Made by a program: the position numbers and the translations under genes. From a virus: a DNA stretch of 51,672 bases. Below the pieces are notes generated by a model. It did no database searches. It was given only the letters and a program-made list of their open reading frames with translations, and had not been told where the DNA came from. The stretch spans positions 1 through 51,672 of IMG/VR virus record IMGVR_UViG_3300034177_000075; one strand, written 5' to 3'. Shown here piece by piece: positions 13,483 to 21,402 of the stretch (positions are counted from its first letter, which is position 1; every line of letters starts with the position of its first letter).

Positions 13483-13966
13483 GTACGCAGGTATCATCGA
13501 TAGGCTTCCGCGGCTCCCGGGGGAGCCGACAGAGCGCCAAGTGCGTATCGACGCCGAAAGAAACTGCCTACTCCGCGACCACGAGTCGGCACCTGACAAG
13601 CTGGCCGGCGAGTACCGGAAGCTCCGACGCCTTAAGGCCGCAGTCGAAGACGCGCTCTCCGCGATCCAGGAGCGCGTCGACGCCGCAGAGGCCGCGACGA
13701 TCGCCGCGTACGAGGCTACGGGCATCGATACCGTCAAGTTCGAGGACGGCGCATCGATCTCGAGTTCACCCCAGCCGTATGCGAAGGTCACGGACCGGGA
13801 CGTCTTCCGCGCCTGGGTCGTCGGCACCGCGTATGCCGCGCAGCTCACGCTCCCGTGGATGACGCTCAACGCCGTGACCAAGGACCTACTGCTCGCCGGA
13901 GAGGCGTTGCCGCCCGGCGTCGAGGTCTATGCCAAGCCCGGGCTCTCGCTCCGGGGCGACCAGTGA
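13469..13966 (+). CDS. 165-aa conserved phage protein of unknown function
   Basis: Strong start: GGAGGAAAGAG before ATG 13469. Reads PRLPGEPTERQVRIDAERN near the N-terminus, a helical middle, and DVFRAWVVGTAYAAQLTLPW near the end. I recognise this as a protein found beside phage recombination or replication genes but know no function. Overlaps the helicase end and the next gene's GTG. Confidence 0.7.
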   Translation: MAKGKYAGIIDRLPRLPGEPTERQVRIDAERNCLLRDHESAPDKLAGEYRKLRRLKAAVEDALSAIQERVDAAEAATIAAYEATGIDTVKFEDGASISSSPQPYAKVTDRDVFRAWVVGTAYAAQLTLPWMTLNAVTKDLLLAGEALPPGVEVYAKPGLSLRGDQ

Positions 13967-14148
13967 TCCTGCACCTCCGCATCTGGTGGCTGTCGGCGCG
14001 CCTGGTCGCGGCCCTTGTCTGGGCCCTGTGCATGACCGCGGCCGAGAAGCAACAGCGGGCCCGCGCCAATCGCGCGCTCGCGCGGACGATCGAACTCGCG
14101 GCCGACGTCGAGGCCCTGGAGCGCGAGGTCCGCGATGAAAGAGCGTAA
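13963..14148 (+). CDS. 61-aa membrane protein with coiled coil
   Basis: GTG 13963 overlaps the previous stop. One transmembrane helix (WWLSARLVAALVWALCMTA, residues ~6-24) followed by a charged helical tail (KQQRARANRAL, DVEALEREVRDE). Single-pass small membrane protein of unknown role. Confidence 0.6.
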   Translation: MILHLRIWWLSARLVAALVWALCMTAAEKQQRARANRALARTIELAADVEALEREVRDERA

Positions 14149-14485
14149 GCGCGAGGTCTGGATCGCACCGGGCCAGGATCGCACCGCACTCAACACCGGG
14201 GTCCTCGCCGTCCTGCGGTTCGCCGATCGTCTGTCACGCGGCCGCGACTACGCGGCCGGCAGCGTGCTCGACGCCATCCGCAAGGCCGAGAACCGGGACG
14301 CCGCCGCCGAGGCCGTGGCCCGCGCGTGGGGGAGATTGGGGCCTTCCCTCAGTACGCTCGGCAAATGGCGCCGCGCGCTTGACGCGCGGTGGCCCGACTT
14401 GGGACTCGCAATCTTAGCGCTCGCGGCGCAGGCGGCCGCCGCGGCGCCGTACAAACCCGCCGCCGAAAAGAAAGAGGGCGCATGA
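14135..14485 (+). CDS. 116-aa hypothetical protein
   Basis: ATG 14135 overlaps the end of the membrane-protein gene by 14 nt, with GAGG upstream. Helical; contains DYAAGSVLDAIRKAENRDAA and an Ala-rich C-terminal helix. No domain recognised. Stop overlaps the next ATG. Confidence 0.65.
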   Translation: MKERKREVWIAPGQDRTALNTGVLAVLRFADRLSRGRDYAAGSVLDAIRKAENRDAAAEAVARAWGRLGPSLSTLGKWRRALDARWPDLGLAILALAAQAAAAAPYKPAAEKKEGA

Positions 14486-14667
14486 GCGTAATCGTCGAGC
14501 AGTTGAGGGACGAGCAGAAGCGGCTCAATGCCGATTTGGCCGCTATATCCAAAAGCCTGAAGACCGTAGAGCGCGCCCTCGAGGGGCTCGCCGACACGAC
14601 CCCGACCAAGAAGCGCGGGCGGCCGCGCAAGCCGAAGCCGACGGCCGAGCCGTCGGTCGAGCAGTAA
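14482..14667 (+). CDS. 61-aa coiled-coil protein with AT-hook-like tail
   Basis: Residues 1-40 are a heptad-rich helix (VEQLRDEQKRLNADLAAI, then SLKTVERAL). The tail KKRGRPRKPKP contains the RGRP core of an AT-hook, so minor-groove DNA binding is plausible. ATG overlaps the previous stop. Confidence 0.65.
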   Translation: MSVIVEQLRDEQKRLNADLAAISKSLKTVERALEGLADTTPTKKRGRPRKPKPTAEPSVEQ

Positions 14668-14691
14668 ACCTAGAAACGAAAGCGAGAACCG

Positions 14692-15447
14692 ATGAGCGAG
14701 AAAGAAAGCAAGGCCGTGATCAAGACGCCGGCGGCCGGCGCCCTGGCGCTGCCCGACTTCGTCGACAAGGCGGACAACCGCGGCGCCGAGAACGTCCAGG
14801 CGACGGACATCCGGCTGCCGCGCCTGTGCATGGCGCAGAAGGCGAGCCCCGAGATCGAAGACGGGAACGCCAAGCGTATCGACGGCCTCAAGTTCGGCGA
14901 CATGTTCTCCAACATGTTCCAGACGAACTTCGGGCGCGGCCCCGTCGAGATCGTGGTGGTGCGCCGTGAGGCGCCGCGCGCTATCGAGTTCTGGCCGATG
15001 GATAGCAAGGCCGGAAAGGGCATCAAGGACCGTGACGTCCCATACTTCGGCGTCCGCAACCCCAAGAACGACCCGCGTACGCAGTTCGGTGCCAACGGTG
15101 AGAAGCCGACGGCGACGGCGCTCCATGAGTACGTGGCCTTCATCCACGAGACGCGGGAGCCGATCCTCCTGTCGTTCAAGACCGAGAGCATCAGTCAGGC
15201 GGTGCAGCTCGACACGCTCCGCGCGTTCCGCGGCGGCCCCTACTTCGCGACAACCGCCCTGCTCCGCACGGTCCAGAAGACGAACGACAAGGGCACATAC
15301 TTCGTGTTCACCGTCCAGCCCGGTAAGAAGATCGACCAGGAGACGTTCAACTACGCGGGTGAGGTCTTCGAGTCGCTCAAGGGCAAGACCGTGAGCGTCG
15401 AGGACATCGAGGCCGAGCGCGAGCCCGGCCAGGACGACGAGCTATAA
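14692..15447 (+). CDS. 251-aa conserved phage replication-region protein
   Basis: Pattern TDIRLPRLCMAQKASPEIED, then GLKFGDMFSNMFQTNFG and an ILLSFKTESISQAVQLDTL segment, with an acidic C-terminus (EREPGQDDEL). This is a widespread phage protein encoded among replication genes; the acidic tail and beta-rich body recall single-strand DNA-binding proteins, but that is inference. ATG 14692 follows a purine-rich AAAGCGAGAACC. Confidence 0.7.
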   Translation: MSEKESKAVIKTPAAGALALPDFVDKADNRGAENVQATDIRLPRLCMAQKASPEIEDGNAKRIDGLKFGDMFSNMFQTNFGRGPVEIVVVRREAPRAIEFWPMDSKAGKGIKDRDVPYFGVRNPKNDPRTQFGANGEKPTATALHEYVAFIHETREPILLSFKTESISQAVQLDTLRAFRGGPYFATTALLRTVQKTNDKGTYFVFTVQPGKKIDQETFNYAGEVFESLKGKTVSVEDIEAEREPGQDDEL

Positions 15448-15481
15448 CAGCTTCCCGTGATCGACCTCTGCGCTTAGACCG

Positions 15482-15625
15482 ATGACTCGTGATACCTTCC
15501 GGGTCGCACCCGGCCGAGAAGATCGGGAGCACGTCGACGCGGCGACCAAAGGCCGAAACGGCGGCCAGGTGCGGGATTCCAGTCGCCGTCCGCGGGTTGT
15601 GCCCGCGCCGAGGAGGCCGAGATGA
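15482..15625 (+). CDS. 47-aa Arg-rich hypothetical peptide
   Basis: Fills the gap before lipoprotein 2 and its stop overlaps that gene's ATG, the usual arrangement here. Very basic C-terminus (SSRRPRVVPAPRRPR). No ribosome site is visible before the ATG, so this is tentative. Confidence 0.35.
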   Translation: MTRDTFRVAPGREDREHVDAATKGRNGGQVRDSSRRPRVVPAPRRPR

Positions 15626-16119
15626 GCCGAGACACCGCCGACTTCGTATTCTGGCTAAGCTTCACGCTCCTAGTAGGTTGGCTACTCGTCGGCTGCGAGC
15701 GCGTGGTGTACGTCGAGCGCCCGACGCCGACGGCTGTTGCCTCGCCAACGCCTGTTGCGCCGCCCGCGCAACGATGCGCGTCGGTGCCCCGCGCGCAGGG
15801 CGACTGCTACCGCACCGAGGAGGACGCCCACCTCGCGGCCGTCGAGGCCGCCCACGACGCGTCCTCAAGCCTCGTCTACAAGGGCGAGATCCAGGGCGGC
15901 GCCGCGTACCTCGTGGCCGTCATGGTGCACCTGCGCGACGCCGGGCTGTGCGCCGGCGTCTTTGAGAACGAGGAGGTCGCGGTCTGGGCGCCGGGCGCCG
16001 AGACGTCGGAGAACTGGGACTTGATCGCCGAACCCGGCGACGGCCGGCTGTTGCCGCGGCGCGGCCCAGGGGCCCACGAATGGACGTGCAGGCCGCCTAC
16101 GACGGAGAGTGGGTCGTGA
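15622..16119 (+). CDS. Phage lipoprotein 2
   Basis: 165 residues. N-terminal hydrophobic segment WLSFTLLVGWLLVGC with lipobox LVGC (Cys25), then a Pro/Thr linker (RPTPTAVASPTPVAPP). The mature domain contains AYLVAVMVHLRDAGLCAGV, EEVAVWAPGAETSENW and a CRP end, clearly the same module as in lipoprotein 1 at 2998. ATG overlaps the previous frame's stop; GAGGAGGCCGAG precedes it. Likely outer surface of the inner or outer membrane. Confidence 0.8.
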   Translation: MSRDTADFVFWLSFTLLVGWLLVGCERVVYVERPTPTAVASPTPVAPPAQRCASVPRAQGDCYRTEEDAHLAAVEAAHDASSSLVYKGEIQGGAAYLVAVMVHLRDAGLCAGVFENEEVAVWAPGAETSENWDLIAEPGDGRLLPRRGPGAHEWTCRPPTTESGS

Positions 16120-16313
16120 CGATCTACCTCATCGAGAAAGATGAATACGAAGACAGGTATATCGACTCGGCGTGGACGACGCTCGAGGCTGCGCGTCAGA
16201 GCCTAGAGTCCGAGAGCTACAAGCCGTACGGCAGTCCTGAATGGGAGGCGTGGCGGAAAGGGCCGGGTGACTCGTATCCCGCACGCATCTTTTCAGTGGC
16301 GCTCAATTCATGA
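16116..16313 (+). CDS. 65-aa hypothetical protein
   Basis: GTG 16116 overlaps the lipoprotein stop and has GGAGAG upstream; an in-frame ATG at 16080 would extend it by 12 residues into the lipoprotein gene. Reads VTIYLIEKDEYEDRYIDSAW and ends in a mixed charged segment. No family recognised. Confidence 0.65.
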   Translation: MTIYLIEKDEYEDRYIDSAWTTLEAARQSLESESYKPYGSPEWEAWRKGPGDSYPARIFSVALNS

Positions 16314-16681
16314 GCGAGCGCCAGTATCAAACGCTCCGCTGGGCGCCGTCGGATGCTCCGCAGTTCGTATTCCCGGGCCGCGGCCTTGACGAAGCCCAAA
16401 CTCTAACGGCGGATACTGAGCGTATGTTCGCCCAAGTCGCAGTCTGCGCCGAGGCCGCGAGCGCGTGTCCGGCCGGAGTTCGCGTCCGAGGCTGCATGTA
16501 CGACGGCATGCGTTCCATGGACGTCCTGGACTGGCGCGCCGGCGCCGGCTACTCGGAGTCCTTCGGTCACGAGTCGGTCCACCTGGCGCGCTATCTGACC
16601 ACCGGAGACCCGGACCTCAACCACTTTGGCCCCTGGTGGGCCAACGGCAAATCATGTCAATCAGGACTGGAGGACGCGTGA
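16310..16681 (+). CDS. 123-aa hypothetical protein
   Basis: ATG 16310 overlaps the prior stop. Soluble, with six scattered cysteines or aromatic clusters (VRGCMYDGMRSMDVLDW) and a HESVHLARYL segment. No family recognised. It precedes the third lipoprotein with a GTGA overlap. Confidence 0.6.
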   Translation: MSERQYQTLRWAPSDAPQFVFPGRGLDEAQTLTADTERMFAQVAVCAEAASACPAGVRVRGCMYDGMRSMDVLDWRAGAGYSESFGHESVHLARYLTTGDPDLNHFGPWWANGKSCQSGLEDA

Positions 16682-17670
16682 ATCTCAAGAAGCTGGCCCT
16701 GGGGCTGACGCTCGCCCTGGGGATCGTGTCGTGTAGCAAGGACGAGACGCCCACGGTGAGCGGGTCGACGCCCGCGGAGCCGGCGGTTTCGGCAACGCCG
16801 AAGCCCGAGCCGGTGACGAACCCAACCCCGACCCCCGGCGGGCCGAACGGCGGGATCCAGGCGGTCGTCACGCTCACCGGCGCGACGGCGCGGATCGACT
16901 TCACGGGGAACGGGACAACTCTCGTCGGCCTCGCGTGCTACACGCCGCCCGGGAATGGCCTGGGGCGGCTGCTGGCCTCGACGACGGGGCTGGAGTCCCC
17001 GCTGATTATCAAAGACATCCTCGCCAACGAGCGTTGCGGCCAGACCTTCGTAGTGCAGTGCGACGCGTGGGCCGGAAGGCCGACGGCGCCCGCCAACGGC
17101 GACTTTCATGGAGACGAGTTCCTGGGCGCCAACGGTCCGCCCTGGCCGAGTGTCAGCACCGCGCCTTGCGCGGAGCCGTCGCCGGAGCCGTCGCCCTCTC
17201 CGAGTCCCAGCCCCTCGCCCTCTCCGAGTCCCAGCCCCTCGCCCTCTCCGAGTCCCAGTCCCTCGCCCTCTCCGAGTCCCAGCCCCTCGCCCTCTCCGAG
17301 TCCCAGCCCCAGCCCGACGCCACCTCCTCCGAGCTGTGAGTCTCTGACCCTCGAACACCTGATTGGCCCGGGTCCTCAGTGCGTGGTCCTCAGCGGCGGC
17401 CAGGACAGCGAGTGCGGGCAGGTGGCTCAGGCGTTTGACTCACCCGCCGGATCACTGGCGAACCAGGCCTACGACGGCCAGGAGGACCAGCTCACGCACG
17501 ACTTCGAGTGGACCCAGAGCGCGCTCTTCGCCTTCGTGGTGGATGCGAACGAATGCCAGGGCCAGCCCAAGGCGGTGCGCGTCGCCAAGAACGTGGTCGC
17601 CGGCCAGCCGGTGCCCTTCGCCGCGGACGACGTCGACGGGCTGTCCGTGTCCTACTGCGTCTGCCGATGA
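16678..17670 (+). CDS. Phage lipoprotein 3 with long Ser-Pro linker
   Basis: 330 residues. Signal peptide VNLKKLALGLTLALGIVSC with lipobox IVSC (Cys19). An N-terminal domain (~60-155) holds CYTPPG, ERCGQTFVVQCDAW and a GDEFLGANG stretch. Residues ~165-220 are nearly pure Ser-Pro repeats coded by a 24-bp tandem array. The C-terminal domain (~225-330) has paired cysteines (QCVVLSGGQDSECGQ, YCVCR). GTG overlaps the prior stop. The layout, lipid anchor plus rigid spacer plus globular head, suggests display away from the membrane. Confidence 0.8.
   Translation: MNLKKLALGLTLALGIVSCSKDETPTVSGSTPAEPAVSATPKPEPVTNPTPTPGGPNGGIQAVVTLTGATARIDFTGNGTTLVGLACYTPPGNGLGRLLASTTGLESPLIIKDILANERCGQTFVVQCDAWAGRPTAPANGDFHGDEFLGANGPPWPSVSTAPCAEPSPEPSPSPSPSPSPSPSPSPSPSPSPSPSPSPSPSPSPSPSPSPSPTPPPPSCESLTLEHLIGPGPQCVVLSGGQDSECGQVAQAFDSPAGSLANQAYDGQEDQLTHDFEWTQSALFAFVVDANECQGQPKAVRVAKNVVAGQPVPFAADDVDGLSVSYCVCR
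17191..17310 (+). repeat. 24-bp tandem repeat, five units
   Basis: Five consecutive 24-bp units encode Ser-Pro octads of lipoprotein 3; unit 3 differs by one base. A two-unit 24-bp array encoding a similar linker is in lipoprotein 1 (3082-3129). Confidence 0.9.
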
Positions 17671-17789
17671 GGCGCGACGTCAAGGACTTCGCCGCCGGTC
17701 TCGCGCTCGGCGCCGTCGCCGTGATCGCCGCCGCGCGCTTCCTGCGGTGGCTTCGCGGCGAAAGGGAAATCCGTTGGCCCTGGAGGTGA
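17667..17789 (+). CDS. 40-aa single-pass membrane peptide
   Basis: ATG 17667 overlaps the lipoprotein stop. One hydrophobic helix (FAAGLALGAVAVIAAARFL) flanked by basic residues. Unknown role. Confidence 0.6.
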   Translation: MRRDVKDFAAGLALGAVAVIAAARFLRWLRGEREIRWPWR

Positions 17790-17793
17790 CGTC

Positions 17794-18090
17794 ATGAAGA
17801 TAGCCTTGTCCGCCGCGGAACTCGCGGGCCACACGCGGCCTCGCGGCTACGCCGGCGGCCTCTTGGTAAAGGTGTACGAACCAAGCCCCCCGCACGGCGT
17901 CGCGCTCGTAGCGCGGCCCAGCAGCGGCCGCTTCGTCGAGATCCCGCTGCGGCGGCCGCGCCTGCTGTTCTCGGGGTTCGTCAAGCGATCGACGCCGCTC
18001 CGCGAGTACCTGTGGCTGCCCAAGGTGGGGACGCGGCGAATCCTCGCCGTCGGCTGCGAGGGCCGCGCGCTCGCCGTGCACGTTGCGTGA
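17794..18090 (+). CDS. 98-aa hypothetical protein
   Basis: GGAGGTGACGTC precedes ATG 17794, a strong start. Mixed beta protein (ALVARPSSGRFVEIPL, then RRILAVGCEGRALAV). No family recognised. Its end overlaps the start of the decayed methyltransferase. Confidence 0.65.
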   Translation: MKIALSAAELAGHTRPRGYAGGLLVKVYEPSPPHGVALVARPSSGRFVEIPLRRPRLLFSGFVKRSTPLREYLWLPKVGTRRILAVGCEGRALAVHVA

Positions 18091-18370
18091 GCTTCGAGCT
18101 CCGGCAGGGCAACGTCCTCGACGTGTTGCCGACGCTCGAGCCCGGGAGCGTCTAGACGTGCGTCACGAGCCCGCCAGACTGGGGCCTCCGCGCTACGGCT
18201 CCGAGGGACAGATCGGGCTCAAGCGCACGCCCGAGGAATACGTCTCCAGGCCGGTCGAGGTCTTCCGCGAGGTGCGGCGCGTGCTGCGAGACGACGGTAC
18301 CGTTTTTCTTAATCTTGGAGATTCCATCGCCGGCCCGCTGTTCGCCACGGAAAAGACTAAAAATGCCTGA
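18087..18370 (+). pseudogene. Decayed DNA methyltransferase (DpnIIB/CcrM-like) remnant
   Basis: GTG 18087 opens MSFELRQGNVLDVLPTLEPG, the start of phage N4/N6 methyltransferases of the type ending motif IV in SPPYW. Codon 23 is TAG (18153-18155) where Gln is expected, motif IV reads SPPDW, and a 1-nt deletion just after shifts the frame, which then continues GQIGLKRTPEEYV, FREVRRVLRDDGTVFLNL and GDSIAG. The gene stops at 18370, so the rest of the enzyme is lost. It cannot be active. Confidence 0.8.
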
Positions 18371-18542
18371 GATCCCGCCCCCAGCACAAAAGGGCCGCCG
18401 TGTCAAGTTCTCGTCGCTGAAGATCGGCGGGCGCCTGTGGTTCAACGGCGTGCCGTGCCGCAAGCTCGCGGACGCCCTGGCGTCCGAGGTCTGGACAGGG
18501 AGACTCTTGACGATGAACCCGAAAGATGAGGTGACGGCTTGA
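18363..18542 (+). CDS. 59-aa hypothetical protein
   Basis: Starts at ATG 18363 inside the end of the methyltransferase remnant. Basic; contains GRRVKFSSLKIGGRLWFNG. Ribosome site is weak (GGAAAAG). Stop overlaps the TTG of the next gene. Function unknown; it may itself be a product of the deletion that removed the methyltransferase. Confidence 0.45.
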   Translation: MPEIPPPAQKGRRVKFSSLKIGGRLWFNGVPCRKLADALASEVWTGRLLTMNPKDEVTA

Positions 18543-19144
18543 CCGCCGCGAAGATCCTGAAGCTGCTGCGCCAGCGGCACGCCGGAGAATACTTCATCGG
18601 CGAGGCGAAGACCGGGAGCAGCTGGGGTCGATCTCGCGGCCGCGGCGAGCGCCTGGACGGCTGGGCGCTACGCAACACGTGGTCGCCACTGACGACCTGC
18701 GGCTACGAGATCAAGATCAGTCGCTCGGACTTCCGCGGCGACCACAAGTGGCGTGATTACCTGCCCTATTGCCACCAGTTCTACTTCGTGGCCCCCGCGC
18801 GGCTCCTCGACAAGCGGGAGATCCCGACAGAAGCCGGCTTGCTGTGGGCGCATCCCAATAGGTTGACGGCCGTCAAAGCGGCGCCACGGCGCGAACCCGC
18901 GGCCGCAGACCTGGTGTCGATCATGAGCTACGCGCTGATGAGCCGCAGCCGCGCGGTGCGCAACATGCACGAGGCCAACGCCGAGGCGCATGACGCCTGG
19001 CGCGCGTGGCTGGTCGGCGAGATCCGGGACGGCCATATCGGGCACCTCGTGAGCGCCAAGCTGCGCGAGCGCCTTGATCGCCTATACGTCTTGGAGCACC
19101 GTGAGGTGTGGCGAGACGCTGATCGTCAGGGGGGTACTGATTGA
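18539..19144 (+). CDS. MmcB-like PD-(D/E)XK DNA repair protein
   Basis: 201 residues. TTG 18539 overlaps the previous stop and has GAGGTGA 8 nt upstream. Core motif GYEIKISRSDFRGDHKW, then YCHQFYFVAPARLLDKREIP and TEAGLLWAHP, is typical of the MmcB family, a restriction-endonuclease fold linked to DNA repair. An N-terminal helical region and C-terminal helices (VRNMHEANAEAHDAW) flank it. Exact substrate unknown. Confidence 0.75.
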   Translation: MTAAKILKLLRQRHAGEYFIGEAKTGSSWGRSRGRGERLDGWALRNTWSPLTTCGYEIKISRSDFRGDHKWRDYLPYCHQFYFVAPARLLDKREIPTEAGLLWAHPNRLTAVKAAPRREPAAADLVSIMSYALMSRSRAVRNMHEANAEAHDAWRAWLVGEIRDGHIGHLVSAKLRERLDRLYVLEHREVWRDADRQGGTD

Positions 19145-21267
19145 AGATCAACCTCGAGCGGCGGTGGCACGCCTGGCGCGTCGTCGACGGCAAGAAGCCG
19201 CCGGTGGGCGACGACGGGCGACCCCTGGCGGCGTGGAACGACGAACAACAGCAGCTTACTAGGGCCGACGCCGAGGCCAGGGCCCGCGGCTTCGCCGCCG
19301 CGACCTGGAAATACGGCGTCGACTTCGGCATCGGCGTCGTCGCCGGGCGCGGCCGCTCGTTCGTCGACCTCGACCACTGCCGGGACCCGCAGACGGGCGC
19401 CCTCGACCCCCGGGCCGCCGCCGTCGTCGCGAGCTTCACCGGCGCCCGAGTCGAGGTCTCGCCCTCGGGCGCCGGCCTACATATCTTCTTCGCCGCCGAC
19501 GAGCCGCCGCTCGAGCTGAACTTCGCGGCCTCGGCGACGCTCCAGCGGCAGAAGCTCGCGGGCTTCTGCACGATCACAGACCGCGAGGCCTCTGGCGACT
19601 CGGACGCCGACGGCGCGTCGGCGCTGCTGTTCTGGGCCGGCGACGACCAGGCGCGCGGGAACGGCAAGGCCGCGCCCCTCGCCGAGATCATCCGCGAGGG
19701 CGGGCGCAACCGCTCGCTCTTCCAGGAGGCCGCGGCGCTCCGCGGCCGCAACTACGATGAGCCCCAGATCCTCGCCGCGCTCGAGGCCCTGAACTCCCGC
19801 TGCGACCCGCCGTTGCCGCCCGATGAGGTGCGCCAGATCGCGAGGTCGGCCTCGCGCTACGACGCCGCGGAGCAGACGTTCGCGCCCGACCAGCTCCGCG
19901 CCGCCATCCACTTCGCGGAGACGCGGGGGGACCGCTGGCGATACGACCACCGGCAGGGCCGATGGCTCCTCTGGGACGGCGTCCGCTGGGCGCCGGACCG
20001 CAGCGAACGGATCGTCCGCGACGTCGCGGACATGGTGCTCGAACGCATCGCCGCCGCCGTCGCCGTCGGCCAGAAGGCCGGCAAGATCGCGTCGCTCACC
20101 GGGCGCTCGGCGCTCCTCGGCGTCCGCGACATCGCGCGGACGCGCGAACCCGTCGCCGATGCCGGCGACGGCTGGGACGCCGATCCCTGGCTCCTCGGCG
20201 TCCCGAACGGCGTCGTCGACCTCCGCACCGGCGAACTGCGCGCCGGCCGCGCGGAAGACCGGATCACGATGCAGACGCGCTACGCCTACGACCCGGCGGC
20301 CACGGCACCCCTATGGGAGGCGACGCTCGCAAGCACGTTCGTGACCGACCCCGAGATCGTACCCTACATCCAACGTGCCCTCGGCTACTCGCTGACCGGC
20401 GACTGCCGACATGAGGTATTCTTCCTCGCGACGTCGCCGCTCGACGCCGCGGAGCCGGGCCGCGAGGGCAAGGGCACGATCATCAACACCGTGGCCAAGG
20501 TGCTCGCCGACTACGCTGATGATCTGGGATTCCACTCCCTGGAGGCCAAGAAGCACGGCGAAAGCGAGACGAGCCCCGACCTCGCGAAACTCGTGCGCAA
20601 GCGCTTCGTCACCGCGAGCGAGACCGCGGGCGGGCGCTTCAACGAGGCGCGCATCAAGCGCATGACCGGCCGCGACCCGATCACGGCGCGATTCCTCTAC
20701 CAAAACGAGTTCGCCTTCATCCCGGAGTTCAAGCTCTGGCTGTCCGTCAACCGGCCGCCGAGAGTCACCGATGACGGCTTCTGGTCCAGGCCCCACCGCA
20801 TCCCGTTCCGCACGAGCTTCCGCGGCCGCGAGGACACGACGCTCAAGGACCGCCTGCTCGACGAAGGCCCCGGAATCCTGGCCTGGCTCGTCCGCGGCGC
20901 CCTCGCCTGGCGAGACGCGGGATTCCGCCTCGAGCCCCCGCCTTCGGTGGTCGCCGCGGTCCTAGAGTATCGCTTGAGCCAAGCGCCGCTAAGTGAATTT
21001 TACGCGGCGCGATGCGTCATCCCGGACGCAAATTCTGCGGGGGTGTGGACCCCCACCGCGGACCTCCGCGAAGCCTATATCAAGTGGTGCGAGGCCGAGC
21101 GCATCCGCTTCCCGCTCGGGACCAAGCAATTCGCCTTGGAACTCGCCAAACGGTTCCCCCAGCATCAGGAGGCCGTGGGGTCCCGACGTAGGGGCTTCAG
21201 AGATATAGGATTAGCTACCCTCAATGGGGTACGTGAACCGGGGGAAGACGATGCTTTGCCGTTCTGA
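19141..21267 (+). CDS. Prim-pol primase fused to D5-type replicative helicase
   Basis: 708 residues; TTG 19141 overlaps the prior stop with AGGGGGG upstream. Residues 1-190: bifunctional primase-polymerase domain (SFVDLDHC, VEVSPSGAGLHIFF). About 180-240: PriCT-type helical linker (GGRNRSLFQEAAALRG). About 265 onward: phage/plasmid primase P4-type D5 helicase with DPWLLGVPNGVVDLRTG; the nucleotide-binding loop is GREGKGTIINTV, lacking the usual GNGKS wording, with FVTASETAGG downstream. A C-terminal winged-helix region (TADLREAYIKWCEAERI) ends it. Makes primers and unwinds DNA at the fork. Confidence 0.85.
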   Translation: MKINLERRWHAWRVVDGKKPPVGDDGRPLAAWNDEQQQLTRADAEARARGFAAATWKYGVDFGIGVVAGRGRSFVDLDHCRDPQTGALDPRAAAVVASFTGARVEVSPSGAGLHIFFAADEPPLELNFAASATLQRQKLAGFCTITDREASGDSDADGASALLFWAGDDQARGNGKAAPLAEIIREGGRNRSLFQEAAALRGRNYDEPQILAALEALNSRCDPPLPPDEVRQIARSASRYDAAEQTFAPDQLRAAIHFAETRGDRWRYDHRQGRWLLWDGVRWAPDRSERIVRDVADMVLERIAAAVAVGQKAGKIASLTGRSALLGVRDIARTREPVADAGDGWDADPWLLGVPNGVVDLRTGELRAGRAEDRITMQTRYAYDPAATAPLWEATLASTFVTDPEIVPYIQRALGYSLTGDCRHEVFFLATSPLDAAEPGREGKGTIINTVAKVLADYADDLGFHSLEAKKHGESETSPDLAKLVRKRFVTASETAGGRFNEARIKRMTGRDPITARFLYQNEFAFIPEFKLWLSVNRPPRVTDDGFWSRPHRIPFRTSFRGREDTTLKDRLLDEGPGILAWLVRGALAWRDAGFRLEPPPSVVAAVLEYRLSQAPLSEFYAARCVIPDANSAGVWTPTADLREAYIKWCEAERIRFPLGTKQFALELAKRFPQHQEAVGSRRRGFRDIGLATLNGVREPGEDDALPF

Positions 21268-21402
21268 CCGCCGCATTCGTGGAACGGATAGAGCGCGAAA
21301 TCAGGGAAGTAACCATATACGCGCGTATAGAGAAAGATACGGTAAAACACGTCCCATCCGTTCCACGCGTGGTGCGCAAGATTTACCGGAAAGGAATATT
21401 CC
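21268..21402. other. Palindrome-rich intergenic region, candidate origin or control site
   Basis: The only sizeable gap between the replication and packaging genes, and relatively AT-rich. It holds a 12-bp inverted repeat CGTGGAACGGAT (21278-21289) / ATCCGTTCCACG (21356-21367), a 14-bp perfect palindrome TATACGCGCGTATA (21316-21329), and AAGGAATATTCCTT (21391-21404) next to the TTG start of the next gene. No clear promoter. Confidence 0.6.

Noticed and set aside
18087-18152. Functional methyltransferase using amber suppression at codon 23
   Set aside because: A frameshift, a motif IV change and loss of the C-terminal part follow, so readthrough alone would not restore an enzyme.
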